Shown here in pieces: positions 37,542 to 46,130 of a stretch of DNA of 64,000 bases. A program made the position numbers and the translations under genes. The stretch's first letter is position 1. Each line of letters opens with the position of its first letter. This DNA is from CAVZYN01 sp963779515 (GTDB lineage Bacteria; Pseudomonadota; Alphaproteobacteria; Rhizobiales; Hyphomicrobiaceae): the NCBI GenBank assembly GCA_963779515.1, contig CAVZYN010000018.1:186001-250000 (forward strand), read 5' to 3'. The notes under the pieces are model-generated. The model did not search any database. It saw only the letters and a program-made list of their open reading frames with translations, and had not been told where the DNA came from.

Positions 37542-37857
37542 AATCAAAACGTACCGTAGTGAAGCACTCGACGTCGCGCACAAGACGGCGGCGGGACTGC
37601 ATCGCATCGGATTGATCGACAAGGCGACGATGCGTGAGTTCGACGTGTCTTGTCTGACAACTGTTGCGCCGCTTTTGCCGAAAGAAATTCAATCGCTCCG
37701 AGAACGCGAGGGCGTCAGTCAAGCTGTGTTCGCCAGTTATCTCAATGTCAAAACCAAACTCGTGAGTGAGTGGGAACGCGGTGAGAAGCGGCCAAGTGGC
37801 CCGTCGCTCAAGTTGTTGTCGCTCGTCAAGGTCAAAGGGCTGCTGGCGATTGCCTAA
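37531..37857 (+). CDS. XRE-type helix-turn-helix antitoxin
   Basis: A 108-residue protein. The first half is a toxin-binding arm (EALDVAHKTAAGLHRIGLID). The second half is a helix-turn-helix: IQSLREREGVSQAVFASYLNV, KTKLVSEWERGEKRPSG. It resembles HigA/NadS-type antitoxins encoded downstream of their toxins. It should neutralise the RelE-like protein and repress the operon at the palindrome next to the -10 box. The frame is intact. Confidence 0.82.
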   Translation: MTTKIKTYRSEALDVAHKTAAGLHRIGLIDKATMREFDVSCLTTVAPLLPKEIQSLREREGVSQAVFASYLNVKTKLVSEWERGEKRPSGPSLKLLSLVKVKGLLAIA

Positions 37858-37990
37858 TCGGGTGACATGACAGCGACCCGTTGTAACACGCTGCCACCCC
37901 GCCGCGTCTTCTATGCCTTTGCAGCCGCCAGCGGACATCGTTGTCGTCGCCCGGCGCGCGTCACGTTGGGCGCGATCTTGGGGCCCAGCT

Positions 37991-39349
37991 TCAACGCGTA
38001 GCTACCGATGCCTCTTCAAACTCGACCTGGCTTTCCGCAATGTCGGCAACAATGACCGCGTCGGTTGAGCGCTGCGGATCGCGAATGATCGTTTCAAGAC
38101 ACGCCCCCCAAACCTCCAGCGCCTCACGCTTTTCGCGATCGAAACTATATTGAACGTAAACGCGCCCAGTGATCGTACTCTTGCTTCCGCTCACGTGGTT
38201 CAGGACCATGCCGATCGTATGCGGGTTGATCCCGAGTTCCGCCATGCGCGTCGCTGCCGTTCGGCGCAGGTCGTGAACACGAAAGTAGTCCATACCAAGT
38301 TTGCTTCGGCCAAGTGCGAGCGCCACGCTGGCCGCATGTGCGGTCATGGAGTCTCGCACCCCTTTCGAGTTGGCGCGGGGCGCCGGAAACAGCCAAGGGG
38401 TTTGTACCAGCTGGTCCGATTGCAAAGCCAGCGCGTCGCGGATGGTTGATACGGCGAGCGGCGCGAGAGGCACGCGGTGCCCCTTGCCGTTCTTCGCCTT
38501 CGCGCTGGGAATAATCCAGACCGGTGCGGAACTGTCGAGCGTCAGATCGCGCAGCGCAATTCCGGTGACTTCTCCGATCCGCTGCCCCGTGATGAGCGCC
38601 AATCTCATCGCCAACCGCATGCCTGGCGCCGTAGGAATGCGCGCGACACCGTGCCAGAACGCCATGATTTCGGCCGTCGACAACGTCCGTTCGCGTGGCG
38701 TCTCGTTCGCAATGGGACGCTTCATGCCGCTGCTTGGATCACTGGCAATGATCCCCTGCGACAGGCCCCAACGCAGAATGGCCCGCATCAGTTCGAAGAC
38801 GCGGTTCGGGCGCGTTGACAAGCGCCTCGTCGCCTTTGACGGTGTGTTAAAACCAAGCCGTCCGTCTTGAGCAAGTTTGACCCGGTTCAGCATGGCGGCC
38901 AGTTCGCGGCGGCCAAGGTCACCGGCCTTCATGTCTCCAATATGAGGCAAGACGTGCCGCGCGAGAATTGACTGATCGTCGTGGCGGACTTGTGCCGCGC
39001 GGTTATAGGCGGCGTGGTTCGTTTGCCATTCGACAATCAGTTCGCGCACGGTCGGCGATGCTTTGAACTCCTGGACGCCTGCTGCTGGGTCGCTGCCTTG
39101 GGCGACCGCGATGCGCGTCTGGGCTGCTTCTAAGCGGGCGTCTTCGAGGCTCAGATCCGGATAGCGACCGAGCGTGATGATGCGCTTCCTCCGGTCACTC
39201 CGTCTCCGGTAACGGAACGCCCAGGTCTTGACGCGACTGCGCGTCACCCTGATTTCAAGCCCGCGCTCAAGCGCGTCCCGAAACTCAGTTTGAGGTTGAT
39301 CGGTCTTCACCGTATCGAGGAATCGGGTGGTGAATTTGCGGGTCGCCAT
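37991..39349 (-). CDS. Tyrosine-type site-specific integrase (P4 family) of the island
   Basis: A 452-residue recombinase. The N-terminal arm-binding domain (DUF4102 type, ALERGLEIRVTRSRVKTWAFRYR, TLGRYPDLSLEDAR) is followed by a core-binding domain and the catalytic domain. Catalytic residues are visible: Arg in ITGQRIGEV, His and Arg in VHDLRRTAATRM, His in VLNHVSGSK, and Tyr in VYVQYSFD. The ATG at 39349 was chosen over one 15 bases upstream. The gene starts 182 bp from the right attachment core and reads into the island. It should catalyse insertion at, and excision from, the tRNA-Gly site. Confidence 0.93.
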   Translation of the reverse strand: MATRKFTTRFLDTVKTDQPQTEFRDALERGLEIRVTRSRVKTWAFRYRRRSDRRKRIITLGRYPDLSLEDARLEAAQTRIAVAQGSDPAAGVQEFKASPTVRELIVEWQTNHAAYNRAAQVRHDDQSILARHVLPHIGDMKAGDLGRRELAAMLNRVKLAQDGRLGFNTPSKATRRLSTRPNRVFELMRAILRWGLSQGIIASDPSSGMKRPIANETPRERTLSTAEIMAFWHGVARIPTAPGMRLAMRLALITGQRIGEVTGIALRDLTLDSSAPVWIIPSAKAKNGKGHRVPLAPLAVSTIRDALALQSDQLVQTPWLFPAPRANSKGVRDSMTAHAASVALALGRSKLGMDYFRVHDLRRTAATRMAELGINPHTIGMVLNHVSGSKSTITGRVYVQYSFDREKREALEVWGACLETIIRDPQRSTDAVIVADIAESQVEFEEASVATR

Positions 39350-39365
39350 GGCACGCCTGCACAAG

Positions 39366-39399
39366 CCGCTGGAGCTTCCTAGGTACCACCTAGGTACCA
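39366..39399 (+). repeat. Right inner repeat, candidate integrase arm sites
   Basis: Partner of 6387-6420, with the same tandem CCTAGGTACCA units. It sits between the integrase start and the right attachment core. In the excised circle the two blocks would flank the core on both sides. Confidence 0.7.
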
Positions 39400-39531
39400 G
39401 GAATGCAGAGTTCGCGCCAGTCGTGATGAGATCGTCTTGGACGACAGAGAAGCAAAAAACATATAAAATTCAATAGGTAACCGTGTCCAAATTCGTCCAA
39501 GGTGATCCGCCAAAATCCAACGTACAAGGAT

Positions 39532-39575
39532 CTTCCAAGCTGAATACGAGGGTTCGATTCCCTTCACCCGCTCCA
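39532..39575 (+). repeat. Right attachment core (att), 44-bp direct repeat
   Basis: A copy of the tRNA-Gly 3' end with no tRNA 5' half in front of it. It marks the right boundary of the island, 182 bp upstream of the integrase start codon, where attachment sites of this class are expected. Confidence 0.95.
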
Positions 39576-39874
39576 TCGATTTAATCAAACAAAATCAGAT
39601 AGCTGCGGCGCTGCCGCGTTCGCGATATGCGCACGGAGCGAACAGGCGCGCTCGAGCGCATCAGCGCAGCCACTATCGCTTCCTGACCGCTCGACCGAAG
39701 CGAGAACCACGATCTGGCAATCAATGCGACTGCGGTGTCGCGGGCGGCGTCTGTCTCGTGTCTACCGGCGTTCCACTGACTAACGGATACGACACCTCGG
39801 CTCGAGTCTGTATTGGGCGGTCGGATGCGAGTGTATGATCCAGCGATCGCTCGGTGCCGGAGGCATGACACTGC
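39576..39874. other. Right chromosomal flank without a supported gene
   Basis: Nothing convincing between the right attachment core and the phosphatase gene. Before the island arrived this sequence would have lain directly downstream of tRNA-Gly. Confidence 0.5.
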
Positions 39875-40699
39875 ATGATGCGCCCGTTGGGGACCCACGT
39901 CGGGGACGACATTATCGCGTTTGCGCTCGAACTGGCGGATGCCGCACACGCGATGCTGGCGCCCGCTGGGCGGTTGCGGCCCGATGCTGACCTGAAACCA
40001 GACCGCAGCTTCGTCACGGCCTTCGATCTCGAGATCGAACATCGTCTGCGCGAGATAATCCTCGCGCGCTATCCCGCGCACGGTATTCTGGGCGAAGAAG
40101 TCGGGGCGGAGCGCCCCGATGCAGAGTTCATATGGGTGCTCGATCCGATCGACGGCACGGCGCCATTCATTGCGGGCTCGCCGGTCTACGGAACACTGAT
40201 AGCGCTCGCGCACGCTGGCCATCCGGTGCTCGGGGTCATCGATCAGGCCGCGACCGAAGACCGCTGGATCGGTGCCCGCGGTCGACCGACGGTACACATG
40301 CGTGGAGCCTCCCTTAGCTCCTGTCGCACCCGTGCATGCGCCAGCCTCGCAGACGCGATCCTAACCACAAGCAATCCGGATTTTTTCCCCGAGCGCGAAC
40401 TCCCAGCGCTCAACGCCCTGCGGAAGGCTACCGCCTGGCGAATCTATGGCGCCTGCTGCATGGCGTACGGCCTGCTCGCTTCGGGGCGCACCGACGTCGC
40501 CATCGACACGGGCTTCAAGGTGCACGACTTCGCGCCGTTCGTGCCGATCATCGAAGGGGCGGGCGGCCGCATCACGGACTGGGAGGGGCGGCCTTTGACT
40601 CTGGACAGTGGTCCGCGCGTGCTTGCAGCGGGAACAGCGGCACGCCACGATGAGGCGCGTGCACTCATAGAGCGCGCTCTCGGAGCCAGCGGGGCGTAA
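39875..40699 (+). CDS. Inositol-monophosphatase-family phosphatase
   Basis: A 274-residue Mg-dependent phosphatase of the IMPase fold. The metal site is seen in GILGEEVG (Glu) and LDPIDGTAPFI (Asp-x-x-Asp-Gly-Thr), with the third element near VHDFAPFVPIIEGAGG. Members act on inositol phosphates, histidinol phosphate, 3'-phosphoadenosine phosphate or sugar phosphates; the sequence does not decide. It stops 5 bp before an ABC importer cassette of the Fbp/Afu type, so it may remove phosphate from an imported phosphorylated compound. The start is one of two adjacent ATGs. Confidence 0.82.
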   Translation: MMRPLGTHVGDDIIAFALELADAAHAMLAPAGRLRPDADLKPDRSFVTAFDLEIEHRLREIILARYPAHGILGEEVGAERPDAEFIWVLDPIDGTAPFIAGSPVYGTLIALAHAGHPVLGVIDQAATEDRWIGARGRPTVHMRGASLSSCRTRACASLADAILTTSNPDFFPERELPALNALRKATAWRIYGACCMAYGLLASGRTDVAIDTGFKVHDFAPFVPIIEGAGGRITDWEGRPLTLDSGPRVLAAGTAARHDEARALIERALGASGA

Positions 40700-40719
40700 G
40701 CGGAATGGGCGGGGGGATG

Positions 40720-41781
40720 CGGATCGCGATCGAAGATCTTGCCGTGCGCTATGACGGCAAGCGCGTGGTTGACGGTCTGTCGCTGGTCGTCGAGCCAAGC
40801 GAATTCTTCACGCTGCTCGGGCCGAGCGGATGCGGTAAGACCACGTTGCTGCGCGCGATCGCCGGGTTCCTTCCGATCGACGCCGGCAGGCTGCTGTTCG
40901 GGACGACCGACATAGCCCGCGTTCCGGCGCACAAGCGCAATATCGGCATGGTGTTCCAGGACTATGCGCTGTTTCCCGACAAGACCGTCTTCGACAACGT
41001 CGCCTATGGGTTACGCGCGCGCGGCGTCGCGGCGGGCGAACTGCGGACGCGTGTCGGCGCGGCCTTGGAGCGCGTTGGGCTTGGTGCGTTCGCAATGCGG
41101 TATCCGGCGGCACTCTCGGGTGGCCAGCGCCAGCGCGTCGCACTCGTGCGCGCCATGGTGATCAAGCCCGACGTCCTATTGATGGACGAACCGCTGTCCA
41201 ATCTCGATGCCAAACTGCGCCATCAGGTTCGCGCAACCATCGCCGAGTTGCAGCGCGAGGCTGGGATCACGACCGTGTTCGTCACCCACGATCAGGACGA
41301 AGCGCTCGCGCTGTCGGACCGCATCGGCGTCATGAACGGTGGCAGGCTTGAGCAGGTCGGCACGCCGGCGGCGATCTATCGCACACCGCGCACCGCCTTC
41401 GTCGCCGATTTCATCGGCGCGGCCAACGTCATCGACGTCGTGCTCGAGACTGACGTGCCGGGCGGGGCAACAGCGGCCATCGCGCTCGGCGACGACCGCA
41501 TCATGGCGACTGCTCCGGTGCCATCGGCCGCGGGGCGCGCGAAACTCGTCGTCCGTCCGGAGGACATCGGTCTCGCTCCCGCCGAGAGTACCCAGATGGG
41601 CCCAAGAGGCCGCATCAAGCGGCGCCAGTACCTGGGCTCGCGCACGAGCTACGTCGTGGCGCTCGCAGGAGGAGGGACACTGGCGGTCGACGTGAGCAGC
41701 GCCGATCATGATCGATACGCCGTTGGAGTCGCTGTCGTCCTACTGCTCTCACCAGCCACCACACTGGTGCTTGCGCCATGA
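40720..41781 (+). CDS. ABC transporter ATP-binding protein, Fbp/Pot type with TOBE domain
   Basis: A 353-residue importer ATPase. It has Walker A GPSGCGKTT, Q-loop MVFQDYALFPDKTVFDNV, signature LSGGQRQRVAL, Walker B VLLMDEPLSNLD and H-loop FVTHDQDEA. The last 110 residues are a TOBE-type regulatory domain (KLVVRPEDIGLAPAES). An ATG 15 bases upstream is also possible. It overlaps the permease gene by 4 bp. This class serves iron(III), putrescine, 2-aminoethylphosphonate, thiamine or sugar-phosphate importers. Confidence 0.92.
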   Translation, partial: RIAIEDLAVRYDGKRVVDGLSLVVEPSEFFTLLGPSGCGKTTLLRAIAGFLPIDAGRLLFGTTDIARVPAHKRNIGMVFQDYALFPDKTVFDNVAYGLRARGVAAGELRTRVGAALERVGLGAFAMRYPAALSGGQRQRVALVRAMVIKPDVLLMDEPLSNLDAKLRHQVRATIAELQREAGITTVFVTHDQDEALALSDRIGVMNGGRLEQVGTPAAIYRTPRTAFVADFIGAANVIDVVLETDVPGGATAAIALGDDRIMATAPVPSAAGRAKLVVRPEDIGLAPAESTQMGPRGRIKRRQYLGSRTSYVVALAGGGTLAVDVSSADHDRYAVGVAVVLLLSPATTLVLAP

Positions 41782-43424
41782 CAGCGGAGTTCAGATCCCT
41801 CTGGTTCTGGCTCGCCGCGGCGCTTCTCGTTTTGCTCGGCGTGTTCCTCGTCTATCCCGTCGTCAACATGCTGATCGCGAGTTTCGGCGCGACCGGCGCG
41901 AAGGGGTCGGGTTGGGCGACGCTTCTGGCGGAGCCGAAGTACGGTCGCGCGATCGTCAACACGACCCTGCTCGCGCTCGCGGTAACGGGTCTCTGTCTCG
42001 TCGTCGGCGTGCCGCTCGCCTATCTGACCGCGCGATACAACTTTGCCGGCAAGGGCATCATCGCCTTGCTGCCGCTCGTCACGCTCGTGACGCCGGAAGT
42101 CATCGTCGCCCAGACTTGGCTCATGCTCCTCGGCAACAACGGGCTATTGCGCCGCTGGCTCCTCGATTATGGCTTTGCGCTACCGAGTTTCTACGGCTGG
42201 TTCGGCCTCGCGACGTCGATGACGTTCATCTACTACACGTACGCCTATATCGGCATGCTCGCCGCCATTCGTGGCTTCGACGTCCAGCTGGAAGAGGCGG
42301 CGAAGAGCCTCGGGACGTCACCGGTCAGATCGCGCTTGAAAGTGTTGGTGCCAGTGGTTCTGCCGGCCGTGCTCTCGAGCGCGCTGCTCGTCTTCACGCT
42401 CGTCGTCGGGAACTTCGCGCTCGCCATGATCCTCGGCGGGCGCGTCGAACTGCTCTCCGTCATGACCTACCAGGCAGCCGTATCGGAAACGAGCGCCAAT
42501 CCCGTTCTCCAAAGCACGCTCGCGAGCGTTTCGGTCGGGATCGTCGCTCTGGTGCTGTTCCTGCAGCGCTGGATCGTGTCGCGCGGTCGCTACGAGACCC
42601 TCCAGGGGCGCACGGCGCAGTCGATTCGGCTTCGCGGCCTCGGGGCAGTGATGTTCGCGGCGTTCGCAAGCGTCGTCGTGCTGATTTCGCTCATGCCGCT
42701 GATGATGGTGATCGTCGGTGCCTTGACGCGCGCGCGCGGGCCGGTGATGCGGTGGGGCGATTGGACGACGGCGAACCTCGAACGGGTGCTGCTGACGGCC
42801 CCCGGTCCGATGTTGAACACGCTCACATACGCTGCCATTGCGACAGCGATCGCCATCGTTCTCTCCGCCGTGCTTGGTTATCTGATCGTCAAGCGCCGCA
42901 ACACGATCACACCGCTGCTCGACTATGTGACGGCGCTGCCCCTGGCGCTGTCCGGCACGGCGCTCGGCATCGGTTTGATCCACGCCTTTAACGGCGGATG
43001 GCTGCCGCTGACCGGGACCGCCGCGATCATCGTGCTCGCCTATGTCATTCGCCGCCTGCCGTTCGGCCTGCGCAATGCCTCCTCGACGCTCTACAACATT
43101 CCGTGCTCGATCGAGGACGCCTCGGTGAGCCTCGGCGTATCACCCGGTCGTACCTTCCTGAAGGTCGTTCTACCGCTGATGGTACCGGCACTTGCGGCGG
43201 CCGCCGTGCTCACCTGGACGACGACGGTCGCTGAGTTGTCCGCCTCGATCATCGTCTATTCCGGTGGGCGCGAAACAATGCCGATCCAGATCTTCAAGTT
43301 GATTGACAGCAACTTGATGGCACAGGCCTCCGCCTACGGCCTCATCCTGATCGCTGTCATCCTCGTGCCGATCCTGATCGCGACCCGCGTATTCCAAATC
43401 GACTTGTTCTCCAGTCGCGGATGA
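41778..43424 (+). CDS. ABC transporter permease with two fused membrane domains
   Basis: A 548-residue protein with about twelve hydrophobic segments and two EAA loops (EEAAKSLGTSPVRSRLKVLVP near residue 175 and EDASVSLGVSPGRTFLKVVLP near residue 448; read in pieces). The two halves form the complete transmembrane pore in one chain, as in FbpB and AfuB. It overlaps the ATPase gene by 4 bp and is followed by the receptor gene after 109 bp. The frame is intact. Confidence 0.92.
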   Translation: MTAEFRSLWFWLAAALLVLLGVFLVYPVVNMLIASFGATGAKGSGWATLLAEPKYGRAIVNTTLLALAVTGLCLVVGVPLAYLTARYNFAGKGIIALLPLVTLVTPEVIVAQTWLMLLGNNGLLRRWLLDYGFALPSFYGWFGLATSMTFIYYTYAYIGMLAAIRGFDVQLEEAAKSLGTSPVRSRLKVLVPVVLPAVLSSALLVFTLVVGNFALAMILGGRVELLSVMTYQAAVSETSANPVLQSTLASVSVGIVALVLFLQRWIVSRGRYETLQGRTAQSIRLRGLGAVMFAAFASVVVLISLMPLMMVIVGALTRARGPVMRWGDWTTANLERVLLTAPGPMLNTLTYAAIATAIAIVLSAVLGYLIVKRRNTITPLLDYVTALPLALSGTALGIGLIHAFNGGWLPLTGTAAIIVLAYVIRRLPFGLRNASSTLYNIPCSIEDASVSLGVSPGRTFLKVVLPLMVPALAAAAVLTWTTTVAELSASIIVYSGGRETMPIQIFKLIDSNLMAQASAYGLILIAVILVPILIATRVFQIDLFSSRG

Positions 43425-43533
43425 GCGGTGGCGCGTGGGGCCACCTTTGAAGACACCTCCGGAAAATTTCGCCTCGTCGCTTGCGTTGGAGGTCAACCTG
43501 GCAGACACTCAAAAAAGACATCGGGAGGTTTGA

Positions 43534-44547
43534 TTGACCACGCGCATCACGCGCCGCACGGCGCTTGCAGGTATCACCACGGCCGGGCTCGCCGCACCGG
43601 TATTCGTCCGGTCCGCGTCGGCACAGGCGGCGCAGGTTGTGCTCTACACCTCAAATCCCGCGCAGGCCGTGGAAGCCTTCACTGATGTTGCGCGCAAGGC
43701 ACTGCCGAACATCAAGCTCAGCACTGTGACCGGCGGCAGCGGACAACTGCTCCGCCGCATCGAGGCGGAAGCGGCAAAGACGCAGGCCGACGTGTTTTGG
43801 ACTTCCAGCGCCAACACGCTCGGAGCCTTCAAGCAATTCTACGAGCCCTACAAGGTCAAGGACGCGGACGCGATCCTGCCCGCGTTGCGCCATCCCGAGA
43901 ACCTCTGGACGGCCGCCAACATGCACGTCGCCGTGCTGATGGTGAACACGGCGCAACTCGGCAGGCTGCCCGCACCGAAGACCTATGCGGACCTCCTCGA
44001 TCCAAAATTTAAGGGCAAGCTCATCATCGCGGACCCCGCCAATTCCTCGACCGGTTACACGATCCTGTGGGGCATCGAGAAGTTGCTCGGCGCTGACGGC
44101 CTCAAAGCTCTCGCCAACAATATAAAACAGACAGCATCGGCCCCGACGGTGCTGCGCTCCGTTGCCCAAGGTGAGTTCCCCGTCGGCCTCACATTTGAAT
44201 CGAACGCCTACGGCTATGTTGCCGGCGGCCAGAAAGAGATCAGCCTCGTCTATCCGGCCGACGGCACGTTCACGACGCCGGAATTCTACACGCTCATCAA
44301 AGGCGCGCCCGGTGGCGCCGCCGCGCGGCAGGTCTGCGACCTGCTCGCCTCGAAGGACGTGCAGACAGCACTGCTCGAAATAGCCTTCCGCCGTCCGGTA
44401 CGCACCGACATCGAGGTCGGCAAGATCGTCAAGCTGCCGGAGCTCTCGACGATCAAGGTCTTCGCGACCGACGAAGCGGACGCGGCGGCGCAACGCAAGT
44501 CATTCCTCGAGCGATGGGCCGCCCTCGCCGCCGCCGCCGGCAACTGA
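43534..44547 (+). CDS. Fbp/Afu-type periplasmic substrate-binding protein
   Basis: A 337-residue receptor starting at TTG, supported by GGGAGG about 7 bases upstream. The leader has twin arginines followed by a hydrophobic stretch (TRRTALAGITTAGLAAPVF) and an ASA cleavage site, so Tat export is possible. The mature part starts QVVLYTSNPAQAVEAF and contains TVTGGSGQLLRRIEAE, characteristic of the AfuA/FutA-like class-II receptors. The paired tyrosines of true ferric-binding proteins are not obvious. A phosphorylated or organic ligand is therefore possible, in line with the phosphatase gene at 39875. Confidence 0.87.
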   Translation: MTTRITRRTALAGITTAGLAAPVFVRSASAQAAQVVLYTSNPAQAVEAFTDVARKALPNIKLSTVTGGSGQLLRRIEAEAAKTQADVFWTSSANTLGAFKQFYEPYKVKDADAILPALRHPENLWTAANMHVAVLMVNTAQLGRLPAPKTYADLLDPKFKGKLIIADPANSSTGYTILWGIEKLLGADGLKALANNIKQTASAPTVLRSVAQGEFPVGLTFESNAYGYVAGGQKEISLVYPADGTFTTPEFYTLIKGAPGGAAARQVCDLLASKDVQTALLEIAFRRPVRTDIEVGKIVKLPELSTIKVFATDEADAAAQRKSFLERWAALAAAAGN

Positions 44548-44822
44548 CTAAGAAGCAACTGCCCCGATCTGCCCAACTATTGGCTTGAATTGGCACTTCG
44601 CGAGCGTCGGCGCGCGTGTGAAGTTGAAGAGCCCGTTTGTCTCGCTTCAAGTAATTAATGCTCCGGCTTTTACACGTGACCGAAGTGCTCGGAAAACATG
44701 AAGCCGGGCCAGCAGTTACTACAGCACGAGATGCCGGAAATGCAGGCGCTGGCGATATTGCAGCAGGCCTAGTTGCAAACACGCAAACAGCGTCGCGCAA
44801 AGAATGAGACGGTTGGTGCAGC

Positions 44823-46127
44823 TCAACCCAGCAACAATTTCGGCAAGAATGACACGATGCCAGGGAAGACGACGAGCAACACAACGAACAGGGCCATGAT
44901 CAACAGGTAAGGCAGCGTCACCTTGGTGAGATAGCTGGTGCTGTGTCCTGTCATCGCTTGAATGACATTGAAGTTGAAGGCGACGGGCGGTGTCAGCTGC
45001 GCCATCTCGACGACGATGACGATGAAAATTCCGAACCACACCTTGTCGAAGCCGGCGGCGGTAACGAGTGGCAGCACGACGGGAAGGGTCGTCGCAATCA
45101 TCGAGAAACCCTCCAGCGCGGTGCCGAGCACGATATAGAGTAGCAGCAGCGCCATGATCAGCATGAACGGCGACAGCTCCCAACTCGTGACGACCTTGGC
45201 GACGTAGTCGGGTATGCCGAGCACCGCGACAATGTTGCCGAGAATGGTCGCGCCGAGAATGATCAGTCCCATCATCGAACAGGTCTGCACGGCGCCGAGC
45301 GCGATCTCGCGCAACACCGGCCACGACAGTTCTCGTTGCCACGCCGACACCAGGATCGCGCCGAGCGTTCCGACCGCCGCGGCTTCAGTCGGCGTCGCCA
45401 ATCCGCCGTACATGGAGCCGAGCACGCAGACGATCAGGAACAAGGCAGGCGCCAGTTCCTTGAGGGCTGCGACGCGGGCGGAGAACGGCATGTGCCGCAG
45501 GGCACGTTCGCTCTCAGGGACAAGATCCGGCCGGATCGTGGTGTGGATCATGATCCAGCCCATGAAGCAGCTGGCCAGCAGAATGCCGGGGATGAAACCC
45601 GCCGTGAACAAGCGCAACACGGATTCCTGCGCCAGCACGCCATAGATGATCATCACCGTGCTCGGCGGAATGAGAAAGCCGAGGGTTCCGGCGCCCGCGA
45701 GCGATCCAACGGCGACGTCTGGCGAATAGCCGCGCCTGAGCAGTTCATGCAACGTCATGCGGCCAACGACTTGGGTCGTCGCGGCCGATGAGCCGGAGAT
45801 TGCCGCAAAGATCGAACAGCCGATGACGTTGACGTGCAGCAGACGGCCGGGGAGCAGACCGGCCCAGGGCGCGAGTCCATTGAAAAGGGACTTTGACAAC
45901 TGCGTGCGAAACAGGAACTCGCCCATCAGCACGAACAGCGGCAGCGCGACGAGATCGGACGACGTAAGGATATTGAAGGCGTACTGCGGGATCAGCCGCG
46001 CAACCGGAATGTCGCTGAAAAAATGCGCCAGCGCGAGAGCAGTCGCAATCAGGCCGAAGCCGATCCATACGCCGACGGCAAGGATCGCGAAAAGAATAGC
46101 GAACAACGAACCGAGGATCAGCGACAT
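44823..46127 (-). CDS. dctM: TRAP transporter large permease DctM
   Basis: A 434-residue membrane protein with about twelve spans and the DctM signatures: ALPLFVLMGEFLFRTQLS, GCSIFAAISGSSAATTQVVGRM, GAGTLGFLIPPSTVMIIYG and QLTPPVAFNFNVIQAM. It is the transport subunit of a sodium-driven importer for organic acids. It follows dctQ with a 3-bp gap. Between its end and the receptor gene at 44547 lie 275 bp with no gene. Confidence 0.93.
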   Translation of the reverse strand: MSLILGSLFAILFAILAVGVWIGFGLIATALALAHFFSDIPVARLIPQYAFNILTSSDLVALPLFVLMGEFLFRTQLSKSLFNGLAPWAGLLPGRLLHVNVIGCSIFAAISGSSAATTQVVGRMTLHELLRRGYSPDVAVGSLAGAGTLGFLIPPSTVMIIYGVLAQESVLRLFTAGFIPGILLASCFMGWIMIHTTIRPDLVPESERALRHMPFSARVAALKELAPALFLIVCVLGSMYGGLATPTEAAAVGTLGAILVSAWQRELSWPVLREIALGAVQTCSMMGLIILGATILGNIVAVLGIPDYVAKVVTSWELSPFMLIMALLLLYIVLGTALEGFSMIATTLPVVLPLVTAAGFDKVWFGIFIVIVVEMAQLTPPVAFNFNVIQAMTGHSTSYLTKVTLPYLLIMALFVVLLVVFPGIVSFLPKLLLG

Positions 46128-46130
46128 GGG

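Larger units (their letters stand above)
6285..39575. mobile_element. 33-kb genomic island integrated in tRNA-Gly(TCC)
   Basis: The segment is bounded by a 44-bp perfect direct repeat of the tRNA-Gly 3' end. It contains a P4-type tyrosine integrase at its right edge, and AlpA, a small DNA-binding protein and a DUF3363-type relaxase at its left edge. It also holds a truncated coupling-protein gene, two toxin-antitoxin pairs and two blocks of metabolic cargo. No type IV secretion mating-pair genes are present, so at most it could be mobilised by a helper element. A repeated 0.54-kb relaxase fragment inside shows it was assembled from more than one element or grew by recombination. The left and right chromosomal flanks are ordinary core genes. 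Confidence 0.93.

Noticed and set aside
38471..39340. Antisense frames over the integrase
   Set aside because: The minus-strand integrase has all catalytic residues; the plus-strand frames have no domain.
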